A DNA stretch of 64,000 nucleotides from assembly GCA_049509515.1 (NCBI GenBank), contig JBEKZV010000007.1, positions 52,444 to 116,443 on the forward strand, written 5' to 3'. A program made the translations under genes and the position numbers. Shown here in pieces: positions 41,990 to 52,226 of this stretch. Origin of the DNA: JBEKCP01 sp049509515. GTDB taxonomy: Bacteria; Planctomycetota; Planctomycetia; Pirellulales; Thermoguttaceae. Position 1 is the stretch's first letter; every line of letters begins with the position of its first letter. Below the pieces are notes generated by a model. It was not told the origin of the DNA. It did no database searches and worked only from the letters and a program-made list of their open reading frames with translations.

Positions 41990-42750
41990 GACTGAGCCTC
42001 TGCTTCAGGGTTTTCGCTGCCGCAGCACGCGCAGTGGGGGTTGCGCCGCAGGTGTACGATCGAGGTGCGGGCGTGGTAGGCGTCGATCGACCACAGGCGG
42101 CCGTACATCGGCTCGCCGGTGCGGGCGAGGATCTTGATCGCCTCCAGCCCGGCCAGGCTCCCCAAGGCCGAGGAGATGCCGCCGACGACTGGGAAGAGTT
42201 CCTCGAACTCGGGCTGTTGGGGATAGAGGCACGCCAGGCAGGCCGTCTGGCGGGGGCGGACGACCACCAGCGACCCGCTCATGCCCCATTGGGCGGCGTC
42301 CACCAGGGGCACGCCGGCAGCGATGGCGGCTTGGTTCAGCCGCATCCGCTCGGCGAAGCTCGGCGCGCAGGAAAGGATCACGTCTGCCTGGCGAGCCAGT
42401 GCCAGGGCCTCCTGGTCGTCGAGCTCGTGGTCGACGGCCTCGACCGCAACAAAGCGGTTCAGCGAACGGAGCCGCTGGGCGAAGCCCTCGGCCCGGGGTT
42501 GCCCCAACCCTTCCTCCGAGCCCAGCACCTGGCGGTTCAGGTCGGGCGAGGCGAGCCGGCCGCCGTGGGCAATGATGACCCGCCCCACCCCGGCCATGAC
42601 CAGGACCGTGGCGGCGGGGCCACCCACGCCACCGGCCCGCGCAACCAGGGCCGTCGACCGCTTCAAGCAAAGCTGCCCCTCCAGCGTAAGGACTCCCGGC
42701 CCGATCTGCCGCGAGTAACGCTCCTGTTCCTTTGCTGAAAGCTCCGGCAT
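41986..42750 (-). CDS. thiF: ThiF/MoeB-like adenylyltransferase
   Basis: The 254-residue E1-like enzyme activates the sulfur carrier with ATP. The start ELSAKEQERYSRQIGPGVL and the nucleotide-binding VARAGGVGGPAATVLVMAGV are typical. The first Gly of the GXGXXG motif is preceded by RA in place of the common G. Asp/Arg residues in SPDLNRQVLGSEEGLG bind ATP. Zinc Cys pairs CLAC and CACC are present. The ATG at 42750 begins the homology; a longer frame would run through repeat M. It is co-oriented and overlapping with thiS. Confidence 0.88.
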   Translation of the reverse strand: MPELSAKEQERYSRQIGPGVLTLEGQLCLKRSTALVARAGGVGGPAATVLVMAGVGRVIIAHGGRLASPDLNRQVLGSEEGLGQPRAEGFAQRLRSLNRFVAVEAVDHELDDQEALALARQADVILSCAPSFAERMRLNQAAIAAGVPLVDAAQWGMSGSLVVVRPRQTACLACLYPQQPEFEELFPVVGGISSALGSLAGLEAIKILARTGEPMYGRLWSIDAYHARTSIVHLRRNPHCACCGSENPEAEAQS

Positions 42751-42790
42751 CCCCAACGGCTCCCACTCGAACGGGCCTGCATTCCTAGAA

Positions 42791-42816
42791 TAGGTCCCAT
42801 AGGTCCCGTACGACCC
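42791..42816. repeat. Family M repeat upstream of thiF
   Basis: TAGGTCCCATAGGTCCCGTA followed by CGACCC is a short tandem repeat. It lies 40 nt upstream of the thiF start. A related unit is near 14472. Confidence 0.6.
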
Positions 42817-43007
42817 ATGCAAGTGCTCCGGCAGCGGACCCTCATTTTCAGGATAACACCGGCCCTGGAGTGCCACAAGCGGGTGGGCGGTGGGCGTGGC
42901 GTGGCACCCAACGCCTGGCGGGTACCTCGACCCGCCCGGCGGCCGCCGGCGCCTTGACGCCGGCCTGAACCGTGTGATACTTGCCGATGAACGGACAATG
43001 AGGCGAT

Positions 43008-45719
<2,712 letters not shown>

Positions 45720-45721
45720 CT

Positions 45722-45790
45722 CTTCACCCTCTTCGCACCCTTCGTGCCCTTCCCACCCTTCCCACCCTTCCCACCCTTTACCCCCTTCAC
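45722..45790. repeat. Family I tandem repeat after the kinase (I2)
   Basis: Repeated CCCTTCCCA units (CACCCTTCCCACCCTTCCC) start 2 nt after the kinase stop and run up to the start of the next gene, leaving no Shine-Dalgarno sequence. Confidence 0.85.
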
Positions 45791-47023
45791 ATGGACTCTT
45801 GGGACGTGATCGTCGTGGGGGCCGGGCCGGCGGGGCTGATGGCGGCGTGCGGGGCCGCCGGGCGAGGCCGCAAGACCCTTCTGCTGGAAAAGAATCCCGC
45901 GGCCGGCGCGAAAATCCTCCTCTCCGGCGGCACCCGCTCGAACCTCACCCATGCGACCGACTGCCACGGCATCCGCGCGGCCTTCGGACCGCAGGGCCGG
46001 TTCCTACACTCCGCCCTGGCCGTCCTGGGACCGGAGGACGTCCTGGCGATGTTCGAGGCCGAAGGGGTCGCCACCAAAGTCGAGGCCGGCGGCAACGTCT
46101 TTCCCAAGAGCGATCGCGCCGCGGACGTGCTCGCCGCCCTGGTGGCCCGGCTCGAGCGAAGCGGATGCCAGACCGCCTTGGGCGAGCCGGTCCAGAAGAT
46201 CGAGCCGGCCGGCTCGGGGCTGCGGGTGGTCACCTCCAAGCGGACGCTCCGGGCCCCGAGCATTGTTCTGGCTACCGGCGGGATGTCCTACCCCACCAGC
46301 GGCTCGACCGGCGACGGCTACCGCTGGGCCGCCGCGCTGGGGCACACGATTGTCCCGCCGCGGCCGGCACTGGTGCCCATCACGACCCACGCCGACTGGG
46401 TCCGCTGCCTGCGAGGAGTCACCCTCCCGGACGTGCTCCTTCGCGTGATCGAGCCGGACGGCGGCGGGTGCATGGCCGAGCGGCGCGGGGCCCTCTTGTT
46501 CGCCCATTTCGGGGTGACGGGCCCGGCGGCACTGGACGTGAGCCGCGCCGTGAGCGGACATTCGCGGCCCGCAGACCTCGTCTTGGAGTGCGACCTGGCC
46601 CCGGACGCCGACGCGGAGGCGGCCGAAGCGGCTGTCCGCGAAACGTGCCAGCGGTCGGGCCGGCGACTGGCCGGGGGACTGCTCGATGCCTGGCTGCCGC
46701 GCCGCGTGTCCGAGGCGATTGCCCGGCAGGCCGGAGTGGCCCCCGCCCGCCGGGCCGCCGAGCTCAGCCGCCCCGAGCGGCAGGCCCTGGTCCGCGGCCT
46801 CAAGCAACTGGTCATCCCGGTGGCCGGGACCATGGGCTTCCGCAAGGCGGAAGTCACGGCCGGCGGCGTGACCCTCGAGGAAGTCGATTCCAGCACGCTC
46901 CAAAGCAAACGGGTCCCCGGCCTCTACTTCGCCGGCGAGGTCCTGGACCTCGATGGGCCCATCGGCGGTTACAACTTTCAAGCGGCTTTCAGCACCGGCT
47001 GGCTGGCAGGACTGTCGGCGTAG
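45791..47023 (+). CDS. HI0933/BaiN-type FAD-dependent oxidoreductase
   Basis: The 410-residue flavoprotein reads VIVVGAGPAGLMAACGAAG (Rossmann) and LLEKNPAAGAKILLSGGTRS, then NLTHA. ATGGMSYPTSGSTGDGY is a hallmark of the family. The C-terminal FAD loop is YFAGEVLDLDGPIGGYN. Members act on flavin- or NAD(P)H-linked reductions of uncertain substrate. The ATG at 45791 begins directly after a tandem repeat without a Shine-Dalgarno sequence. It faces a secreted protein gene tail to tail, 6 bp apart. Confidence 0.88.
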   Translation: MDSWDVIVVGAGPAGLMAACGAAGRGRKTLLLEKNPAAGAKILLSGGTRSNLTHATDCHGIRAAFGPQGRFLHSALAVLGPEDVLAMFEAEGVATKVEAGGNVFPKSDRAADVLAALVARLERSGCQTALGEPVQKIEPAGSGLRVVTSKRTLRAPSIVLATGGMSYPTSGSTGDGYRWAAALGHTIVPPRPALVPITTHADWVRCLRGVTLPDVLLRVIEPDGGGCMAERRGALLFAHFGVTGPAALDVSRAVSGHSRPADLVLECDLAPDADAEAAEAAVRETCQRSGRRLAGGLLDAWLPRRVSEAIARQAGVAPARRAAELSRPERQALVRGLKQLVIPVAGTMGFRKAEVTAGGVTLEEVDSSTLQSKRVPGLYFAGEVLDLDGPIGGYNFQAAFSTGWLAGLSA

Positions 47024-47029
47024 GGCGAG

Positions 47030-47809
47030 CTATTTCGGTGTTACCGGCTTTGGGTCGCGAGGTCCCCCGAGTCCCCGTGCCGCAAAATTCGCGAATCCGA
47101 AGTCCGCGTTCGTTCCAATGCCCCGGCGGCCGTCGCAAGCGAGGAATATGCCGATTCCGGGGTTCCCCGTCGTGAACGTATCATCCGTGACCTGGGCTTT
47201 CCGGACGCCGTTGATGTAAACGGTAATGACGTTGCCGACGATCGACGCCTTCAGTGTGTCGCCGTTCTTGAGTCCGTAATCGGCGCCACCCGGTCTCGCC
47301 AGGTAGGTGAATTTCCCCAGCGGGCCGTCCCAGCGGACAATGTTGACATACGACGAGCCGTCGGCAACGCACCTGGCGAAACACTCGTACCCCGTCGTGC
47401 GATGCGGCGAGCTCGTAAAGCGCAGCAGGATCTCGACTTCCTGATAGCACTTGGAGCTGGGGTGCGCGATATGTGCTTTTCCCCAAGCTTCCTGGTCCGG
47501 CGGAAATCCGGAGAGTATCGCATAGGAATCCGCATACTTTTTATCGCCGTCCTCGGTGCCGGTTTGCGTGCCGCAGGCAATCCCGCCGCTCTTTCTGATG
47601 CGCGTCCAATCCAGCCCGTTATTGGACCACTTCCCGCCTTCAGAGAGCGGGTCTTCAGTACCCTTGAATTCGGTGGTGTATGTCTGGGCGAAGCCGGCCG
47701 TCGCGAGCAGCGCCCACGCCGTCAAGGCCACAGACGCCCGTAGGGAGGCCAGTGCCCGACGCGATTGTCCCGCGCCAACGAACTTCCAATACAATTTGAT
47801 TGTACTCAT
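47030..47809 (-). CDS. Secreted concanavalin-like hypothetical protein
   Basis: The 259-residue protein has a signal peptide (about residues 1-40; LTAWALLATAGFA) and a single beta-sandwich-like domain. Motifs such as SYVNIVRWDGPLGKFTYLAR, DTLKASIVGNVITVYINGV and GNPGIGIFLACDG resemble laminin G/concanavalin-type folds. It may bind a carbohydrate at the cell surface. GGAGGAACA directly precedes the ATG. It is downstream of the DUF4276 gene with a 90-bp gap, so it is probably not part of that unit. Confidence 0.75.
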   Translation of the reverse strand: MSTIKLYWKFVGAGQSRRALASLRASVALTAWALLATAGFAQTYTTEFKGTEDPLSEGGKWSNNGLDWTRIRKSGGIACGTQTGTEDGDKKYADSYAILSGFPPDQEAWGKAHIAHPSSKCYQEVEILLRFTSSPHRTTGYECFARCVADGSSYVNIVRWDGPLGKFTYLARPGGADYGLKNGDTLKASIVGNVITVYINGVRKAQVTDDTFTTGNPGIGIFLACDGRRGIGTNADFGFANFAARGLGGPRDPKPVTPK

Positions 47810-47899
47810 TGTTCCTCCGCGTCAGGCGGCCCCCACGCCTCCTGCTGCCCCACAAGACCGATATTGGGCTATCTCGCACGCCGCTGGAATTGCGGCGAT

Positions 47900-48454
47900 T
47901 CAGCCCGTGACGAAGTCCGCGAGAATCCGAAAGGACGGACACTTCCTCTTGACCGCCTCGATGTCCAGGTACTTCGCCATCTGCTCGTTGTGCGTCGCAT
48001 GGCTGTAGCGCGGCCGGCCGTTGCTGCCCTTGCTCAGCCTCTCAAGGTGCTCATCGGGCTTGGGAATCCCTTCGGGGTTGTCGATCGGCTTGGGCACCCA
48101 GGAACGAAACAACTTGGTGGCACACTCGACGTCCGCCAGTATCCAGGCCTCCAGCGCCTGAACGGGAATGACGATGCAACACTGCTCGGTCACGCCCGAG
48201 GGCTTGACGATCTCGTCGCGGACGCGCTCGCGTTTCGGTCCCGGGTCCGGGCCGTCCGCGTCATGGCAGATAATGAAGCGCGTGTGCTTGAGGCGCTGAA
48301 GGTTCTGCAGCTCCTTCGCGCCCTTGCGCAGCATCTTCGAGCACCCGCCGAAGCCCTTGGGTGTGACTCTCAGCGAGTCGTTGTGCGCGAGCCTCCGGAC
48401 GAGCACCTTGAGCGTGTTCGCGTCGGTTATGTCCTCTCCCAGGATCGCGTACAC
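47900..48454 (-). CDS. DUF4276-like Toprim-fold protein, partner of an AAA ATPase
   Basis: The 184-residue protein starts from GTG at 48454, 3 nt after the ATPase stop. It resembles the DUF4276 group, which belongs to the Toprim-like fold. The start YAILGEDITDANTLK holds Glu7. HDADGPDPG holds Asp65 and Asp67, and VIPVQALEAWILAD holds Glu102, in the order expected of a Toprim-type acidic site. Toprim proteins of this kind pair with AAA/OLD-like ATPases as nucleases in phage defence. The target is unknown. Its codon use appears less GC-biased than neighbouring genes, in line with transfer. Confidence 0.75.
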   Translation of the reverse strand: MYAILGEDITDANTLKVLVRRLAHNDSLRVTPKGFGGCSKMLRKGAKELQNLQRLKHTRFIICHDADGPDPGPKRERVRDEIVKPSGVTEQCCIVIPVQALEAWILADVECATKLFRSWVPKPIDNPEGIPKPDEHLERLSKGSNGRPRYSHATHNEQMAKYLDIEAVKRKCPSFRILADFVTG

Positions 48455-48457
48455 GCT

Positions 48458-49645
48458 TCAGCCCCCGTCTACCACTTCGAGGAAGTCCGACAGCGTGCCT
48501 TCCTCCTCCAAGTACTTGCGGGCCGCATCAAGTTCCTCGGCCGTGAGGGGGCGGACCTTGGTTTCTCCCTCGCTCATCGTAACCAGCCGAACCGATTTGG
48601 GGTCGAGCGTGTCGAACACCACCGCCGAATGGCTTGCTATGATCAACTGGCAACGGCCCGAATATGTTCGGAGGACATCGATGAGCTTGCGCAGCAGGCC
48701 ACGATGAATCCCCTCCTCGGGATGCTCCAGGAGCATGATGGCCGACTGGTCGAAGATCAGCGAAACGATCATCCGCACGATCCGGCGTGTGCCAGATGAC
48801 AGGTCCTCGAAGCCGAAATGCCTCGCGGTGTCACTCCCCTGCATTGCTGGCGCAAAAGTGAGCCAGTAGAACTTCTGCCCGCCCTTCTTGCCCTCCTTGC
48901 CCCGGCCCTCAAAAGTGCGCGCGTCGATGTTTGCGAGGAGCCCAAGCCCGTCTGGGCCTAGCAAACTCCGTATCTCCTCGAAGTCTGCCTGTCTATCGAG
49001 GGCAACGTGGAGCAGGCGCATGAGAACTGAAGGACCCGGGTCGCCGGTGGCACGGTAGTGGACCAGCCAGTCCTCATACGTCGCCTGCGGGATAGGGGCT
49101 GCCTCGTCGTCGCCCTCAGTCAACGGATAGTAGCGGACCGTCTCTAGGGCGGATAGAAGCGGGCGGATGAGTCTGGCGACCTCCGAATCGGGCGGAAGCA
49201 CGGAGACCAATGCGGGCATACAGGATGCGTTGTGCCCAATCTCAACCCGCGTTTCCGAGGGCCACAGGGTGACATTCTCGTTGTGTCGCTCGAAGGCCGG
49301 CTGCCTCACGCCGTCACCGGCGGCAAAAGCCAAGGACTCGGCCATCGTCGTGTGAATGCGCCGCGCTGCGCCTGGCGCGCCGGGCGGGATGACCTGCCGG
49401 CTGGTCTTGAGCGAGTAGAAGTATGTCGTGCCCGGAAGTGCGAACTCCATCGAGGCGATTCCCGGCGTGATCGGCGGGCGGATGCCCTCGAGGGAGGTTG
49501 CCGTTTTCGCCAACCACCGTATTCCCCGAAGCATGTTCGTCTTACCGACTGCATTCCTGCCCACGAGCACCGTCATCGCGCCGAGGTCGTCGAGCTCGAC
49601 GTCGCGGCACGACCGGAACCCACTGATCTTTACACGCCTCAGCAT
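48458..49645 (-). CDS. AAA/ABC-type ATPase, OLD/RloB-partner-like
   Basis: The 395-residue protein starts MLRRVKISGFRSCRDVELDD, the usual N-terminus of AAA_21-type ATPases. Walker A is GRNAVGKT (residues 29-36), the ABC-like signature is DLSSGTRRIVRM, Walker B is AIMLLEHPEEGIHRG and the switch His is in IIASHSAVVFD. It has no C-terminal Toprim domain; that function seems to be in the next gene. The module resembles two-gene anti-phage systems with an ATPase sensor and a Toprim effector, such as PARIS and AbiL. The partner family differs from PARIS AriB (DUF4435). ATG 49645 is chosen over an upstream ATG at 49675 on homology. Confidence 0.85.
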   Translation of the reverse strand: MLRRVKISGFRSCRDVELDDLGAMTVLVGRNAVGKTNMLRGIRWLAKTATSLEGIRPPITPGIASMEFALPGTTYFYSLKTSRQVIPPGAPGAARRIHTTMAESLAFAAGDGVRQPAFERHNENVTLWPSETRVEIGHNASCMPALVSVLPPDSEVARLIRPLLSALETVRYYPLTEGDDEAAPIPQATYEDWLVHYRATGDPGPSVLMRLLHVALDRQADFEEIRSLLGPDGLGLLANIDARTFEGRGKEGKKGGQKFYWLTFAPAMQGSDTARHFGFEDLSSGTRRIVRMIVSLIFDQSAIMLLEHPEEGIHRGLLRKLIDVLRTYSGRCQLIIASHSAVVFDTLDPKSVRLVTMSEGETKVRPLTAEELDAARKYLEEEGTLSDFLEVVDGG

Positions 49646-50238
49646 CGCACCATCCCACCCTGGCAAGCCACGCACCCCTTCCTATCATCGACAGAACAAG
49701 GCTATCATACGCAATGCAGGACCGAAAGGCCCACCACGGCCGCTCTTGAGCTTGAACCCGGGCCAGGCGATCCGCTAATATCCGGTGGCCGGGGCCCCTC
49801 TGCGGAGAGTGTGCGGCGGTGCTCTTTGAAAAAACGGCGACAAACACCCCCCGAACAGGCGGGCGGCTGGAAATCTCGAAGCCCGCTGTCCCAAAGCCGG
49901 CGGGCCGGATGCCCCAGCGGAGGGGCGGGAGGGAGGGGATCGGTTTGGCAAATCGTGAAAATGATGACCAACAGAAAGTGCGTCGGGGTCATAGCGACGT
50001 TAGTCAGTCGGGCGAGTCCAGTCGCAAACGAACCACAAAGACACGAAGACACGAAGTAAAAACGCCGGGACGTTGCCGGTGCCGGCCGGCCTCCGTAGAT
50101 AGTCGGGCTCGCCCGGCCGGATGCCCCAACGAACTTGGTGCTCTTTGTGCCTTCGTGGTTGATTTCTTGCGGCTTGGTGGACAATGACCGGGGGACGCGA
50201 AGGCGCCACAGGCAAGATGCCCGTGCTACGAGCCGCCG
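49646..50238. repeat. Gene-free gap with family G inverted repeat
   Basis: The 590-bp gap contains ACCACAAAGACACGAAGACA at about 50032 and the inverted arm CTCTTTGTGCCTTCGTGGTT at 50141. The spacer is about 85 nt. The flanking sequence has no open frame I would support. A promoter for the ATPase gene must lie here, but I could not pick one. Confidence 0.75.
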
Positions 50239-52137
50239 TCAGGACCCCAGGCCGTCGTCGATCACCTCGGGATCGAAGATCGTGCCGGTCGGCTCGCTGC
50301 GGGGCTGTTGGATCTCGCGGAGCAGGTGCCGCGTCAAGTGGCTGTGCCAAACGCTGTAAAGGAAGTAGATCACCAGGCCCAGCACCAGCCAAATCACCAG
50401 CCGCAGCCAGGTGTCCAGCGGCAGGAAGAGCATCAGCGCGAAGTTCACCACGATGCCCAGCGGGGCGACGATCCCCAGCACCGGGCAGCGGAACGGCCGA
50501 TGCGCCGCCGGCCGCTGCACCCGCAGCACCCACACGGCCGCACAAACGATGACGAAGGCCATCAACGTCCCCACGTTGACCATCTCCTCGAGCTTGTAGA
50601 TCGGCGTCAGGGCGGCCGTGACGCAGATCACCACGCCGGTGACGATCGTGGCAACGTGCGGCGTGCGGAAGCGGGGGTGGACCGTGCCGAACACTTGCGG
50701 CAAGAGACCGTCCCGCGACATGGCCATGAAGATCCGCGCCTGGCTGAGGAACAAGACCAGCAGGACGCTGGTCATTCCGGCCAGCCCGCCGACGGCGATC
50801 AGGGCGGTCGAGACCCGCAGGGCGAAGCTGCCTTCGACGGCGGCCCGCTGGGCGAACGCCACGGCGATGGGGGCCTCGATGTCGATGTTCGGATAGGGGG
50901 CCATTCCTGTCACCACGGCCGCGACCAGGATGTAGAGCACCGTGCAGACCCCCAGCGACACGAGGATGCCGATGGGCACGTCGCGCTGCGGCCGCCGGGC
51001 CTCCTCGGCATGGGTCGAGATCGAGTCGAAGCCGATGAAGGCGAAGAAGACGATCGACGCCCCCAGCATGATCCCCGACAGGCCGTAGGGCATGAACGGA
51101 CTCCGCGCGGCGTCGTCGATGGGCACCAGCCAGCGGTTCAGGCCCATGAGTCCGAGGATGCCCCACGATTCCGCCTCGGCGTCGCGGCCTTTCTGTTCCA
51201 CGTCTTCGAGCAAATCCTCGACCAGCCGGGCGTCCTCGGCAGTTTTGGGCAGGTCCGGCGCGAGCTTGGCGCGAAAGTCGGCGATCTCGTGTTGGGCCTC
51301 GGCCGCTGTGATCTTCCCGCCCTGCTCCAGAAGCCCGCGGTCCTGCTCCTGGCGGAGGATGCGGTAGCTGGCGACCAGTTGTTTCCTGACGTCGGCCTGG
51401 CGGTCTTCGGCGAGGCGGCCCTGGTCGACGGCGTCCTGGACGACCTTGGGAATGACTTTGCGTTCCTGCGGCAAGGCCCGCTCGGCTACGGGGACGCTAT
51501 GCCAGTTGGCCGGACTCACGTAGGCCCAGCCGACCGTGATCACAAACAGCACCACGGCCAGCTTGCAAAGCACGAGGGTGGCGTTGGTGCGGGCGCTTTC
51601 GCGGATGCCCACCACCAGCACGGTGGTCACCAGGGCCAGGATGACGACCGATGGGAGGTTGAAGATGCCGCCGCTGAAGGGGTCCTGCGACAGGGACTTG
51701 GGGACGCGCCACAGGCCCATCGCGCCCAGCAGCTCGTTGAAGTAATGGGTCCACGCGGAGGCCACCGTGGCACAGCCCATGGCGTATTCGAGGATCAGGT
51801 CCCAGCCGATGATCCAGGCGAAGATTTCCCCCAGCGTGGTGTAGGCGTAGGTGTAGGCGCTGCCGGCCACGGGGGCCATGGCGGCGAACTCCGCGTAGCA
51901 CAGGGCGGCCAGGGCGCAGCCCAGGCCGGCGATGGCGTAGGAAACGATGACGGCGGGCCCGGCGTCGTGGGCGGCCGCGCGGCCGGTCATCACGAAGATG
52001 CCCGCCCCGATGATGCAGCCGATGCCCAGGGCGGTCAGGGCTACCGGCCCCAGCGCGCGGTGCAGGCGGTGCTCGCCCGCCGCCTCGGCCAGCAGCATTT
52101 CCAGGTCCTTGCGGGCAAAGATGCGTTTCCAGCTCAC
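50239..52137 (-). CDS. APC-family amino acid permease with a soluble insertion
   Basis: The 632-residue transporter starts from GTG at 52137 with AGGAG 7 nt upstream. It has about 12 membrane segments. Typical stretches are LGIGCIIGAGIFVMTG, PAVIVSYAIAGLGCALAALCYAEFA and MLGASIVFFAFIGFDSISTHAEE, then EEARRPQRDVPIG. Between residues about 215 and 345 lies a charged insertion (VAERALPQERKVIPKVVQDA onwards) that other permeases of this family lack. It looks helical or coiled-coil and would face one side of the membrane. The substrate is unknown. Repeat A4 lies 11 nt before the Shine-Dalgarno sequence. Confidence 0.85.
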   Translation of the reverse strand: MSWKRIFARKDLEMLLAEAAGEHRLHRALGPVALTALGIGCIIGAGIFVMTGRAAAHDAGPAVIVSYAIAGLGCALAALCYAEFAAMAPVAGSAYTYAYTTLGEIFAWIIGWDLILEYAMGCATVASAWTHYFNELLGAMGLWRVPKSLSQDPFSGGIFNLPSVVILALVTTVLVVGIRESARTNATLVLCKLAVVLFVITVGWAYVSPANWHSVPVAERALPQERKVIPKVVQDAVDQGRLAEDRQADVRKQLVASYRILRQEQDRGLLEQGGKITAAEAQHEIADFRAKLAPDLPKTAEDARLVEDLLEDVEQKGRDAEAESWGILGLMGLNRWLVPIDDAARSPFMPYGLSGIMLGASIVFFAFIGFDSISTHAEEARRPQRDVPIGILVSLGVCTVLYILVAAVVTGMAPYPNIDIEAPIAVAFAQRAAVEGSFALRVSTALIAVGGLAGMTSVLLVLFLSQARIFMAMSRDGLLPQVFGTVHPRFRTPHVATIVTGVVICVTAALTPIYKLEEMVNVGTLMAFVIVCAAVWVLRVQRPAAHRPFRCPVLGIVAPLGIVVNFALMLFLPLDTWLRLVIWLVLGLVIYFLYSVWHSHLTRHLLREIQQPRSEPTGTIFDPEVIDDGLGS

Positions 52138-52160
52138 GCGGGCTCTCCTGGACAAAAAAT

Positions 52161-52210
52161 GGTGGGGCTCGCCGACCATGCTGCGCACGGCGCCCCTCAA
52201 CCCACCCTAC
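52161..52210. repeat. Family A half-element (copy A4)
   Basis: Read on the minus strand it starts GTAGGGTGGGTTGAG and ends CGAGCCCCACC, which is the left half of A1. The mirrored half is missing. It lies between cstA and the permease gene. Confidence 0.85.
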
Positions 52211-52226
52211 ACTCGGCTCCTGGTCT

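Noticed and set aside
47900..49645. PARIS (AriA-AriB) system
   Set aside because: The architecture is similar, but the small protein looks like DUF4276, not DUF4435, so I do not use the name.
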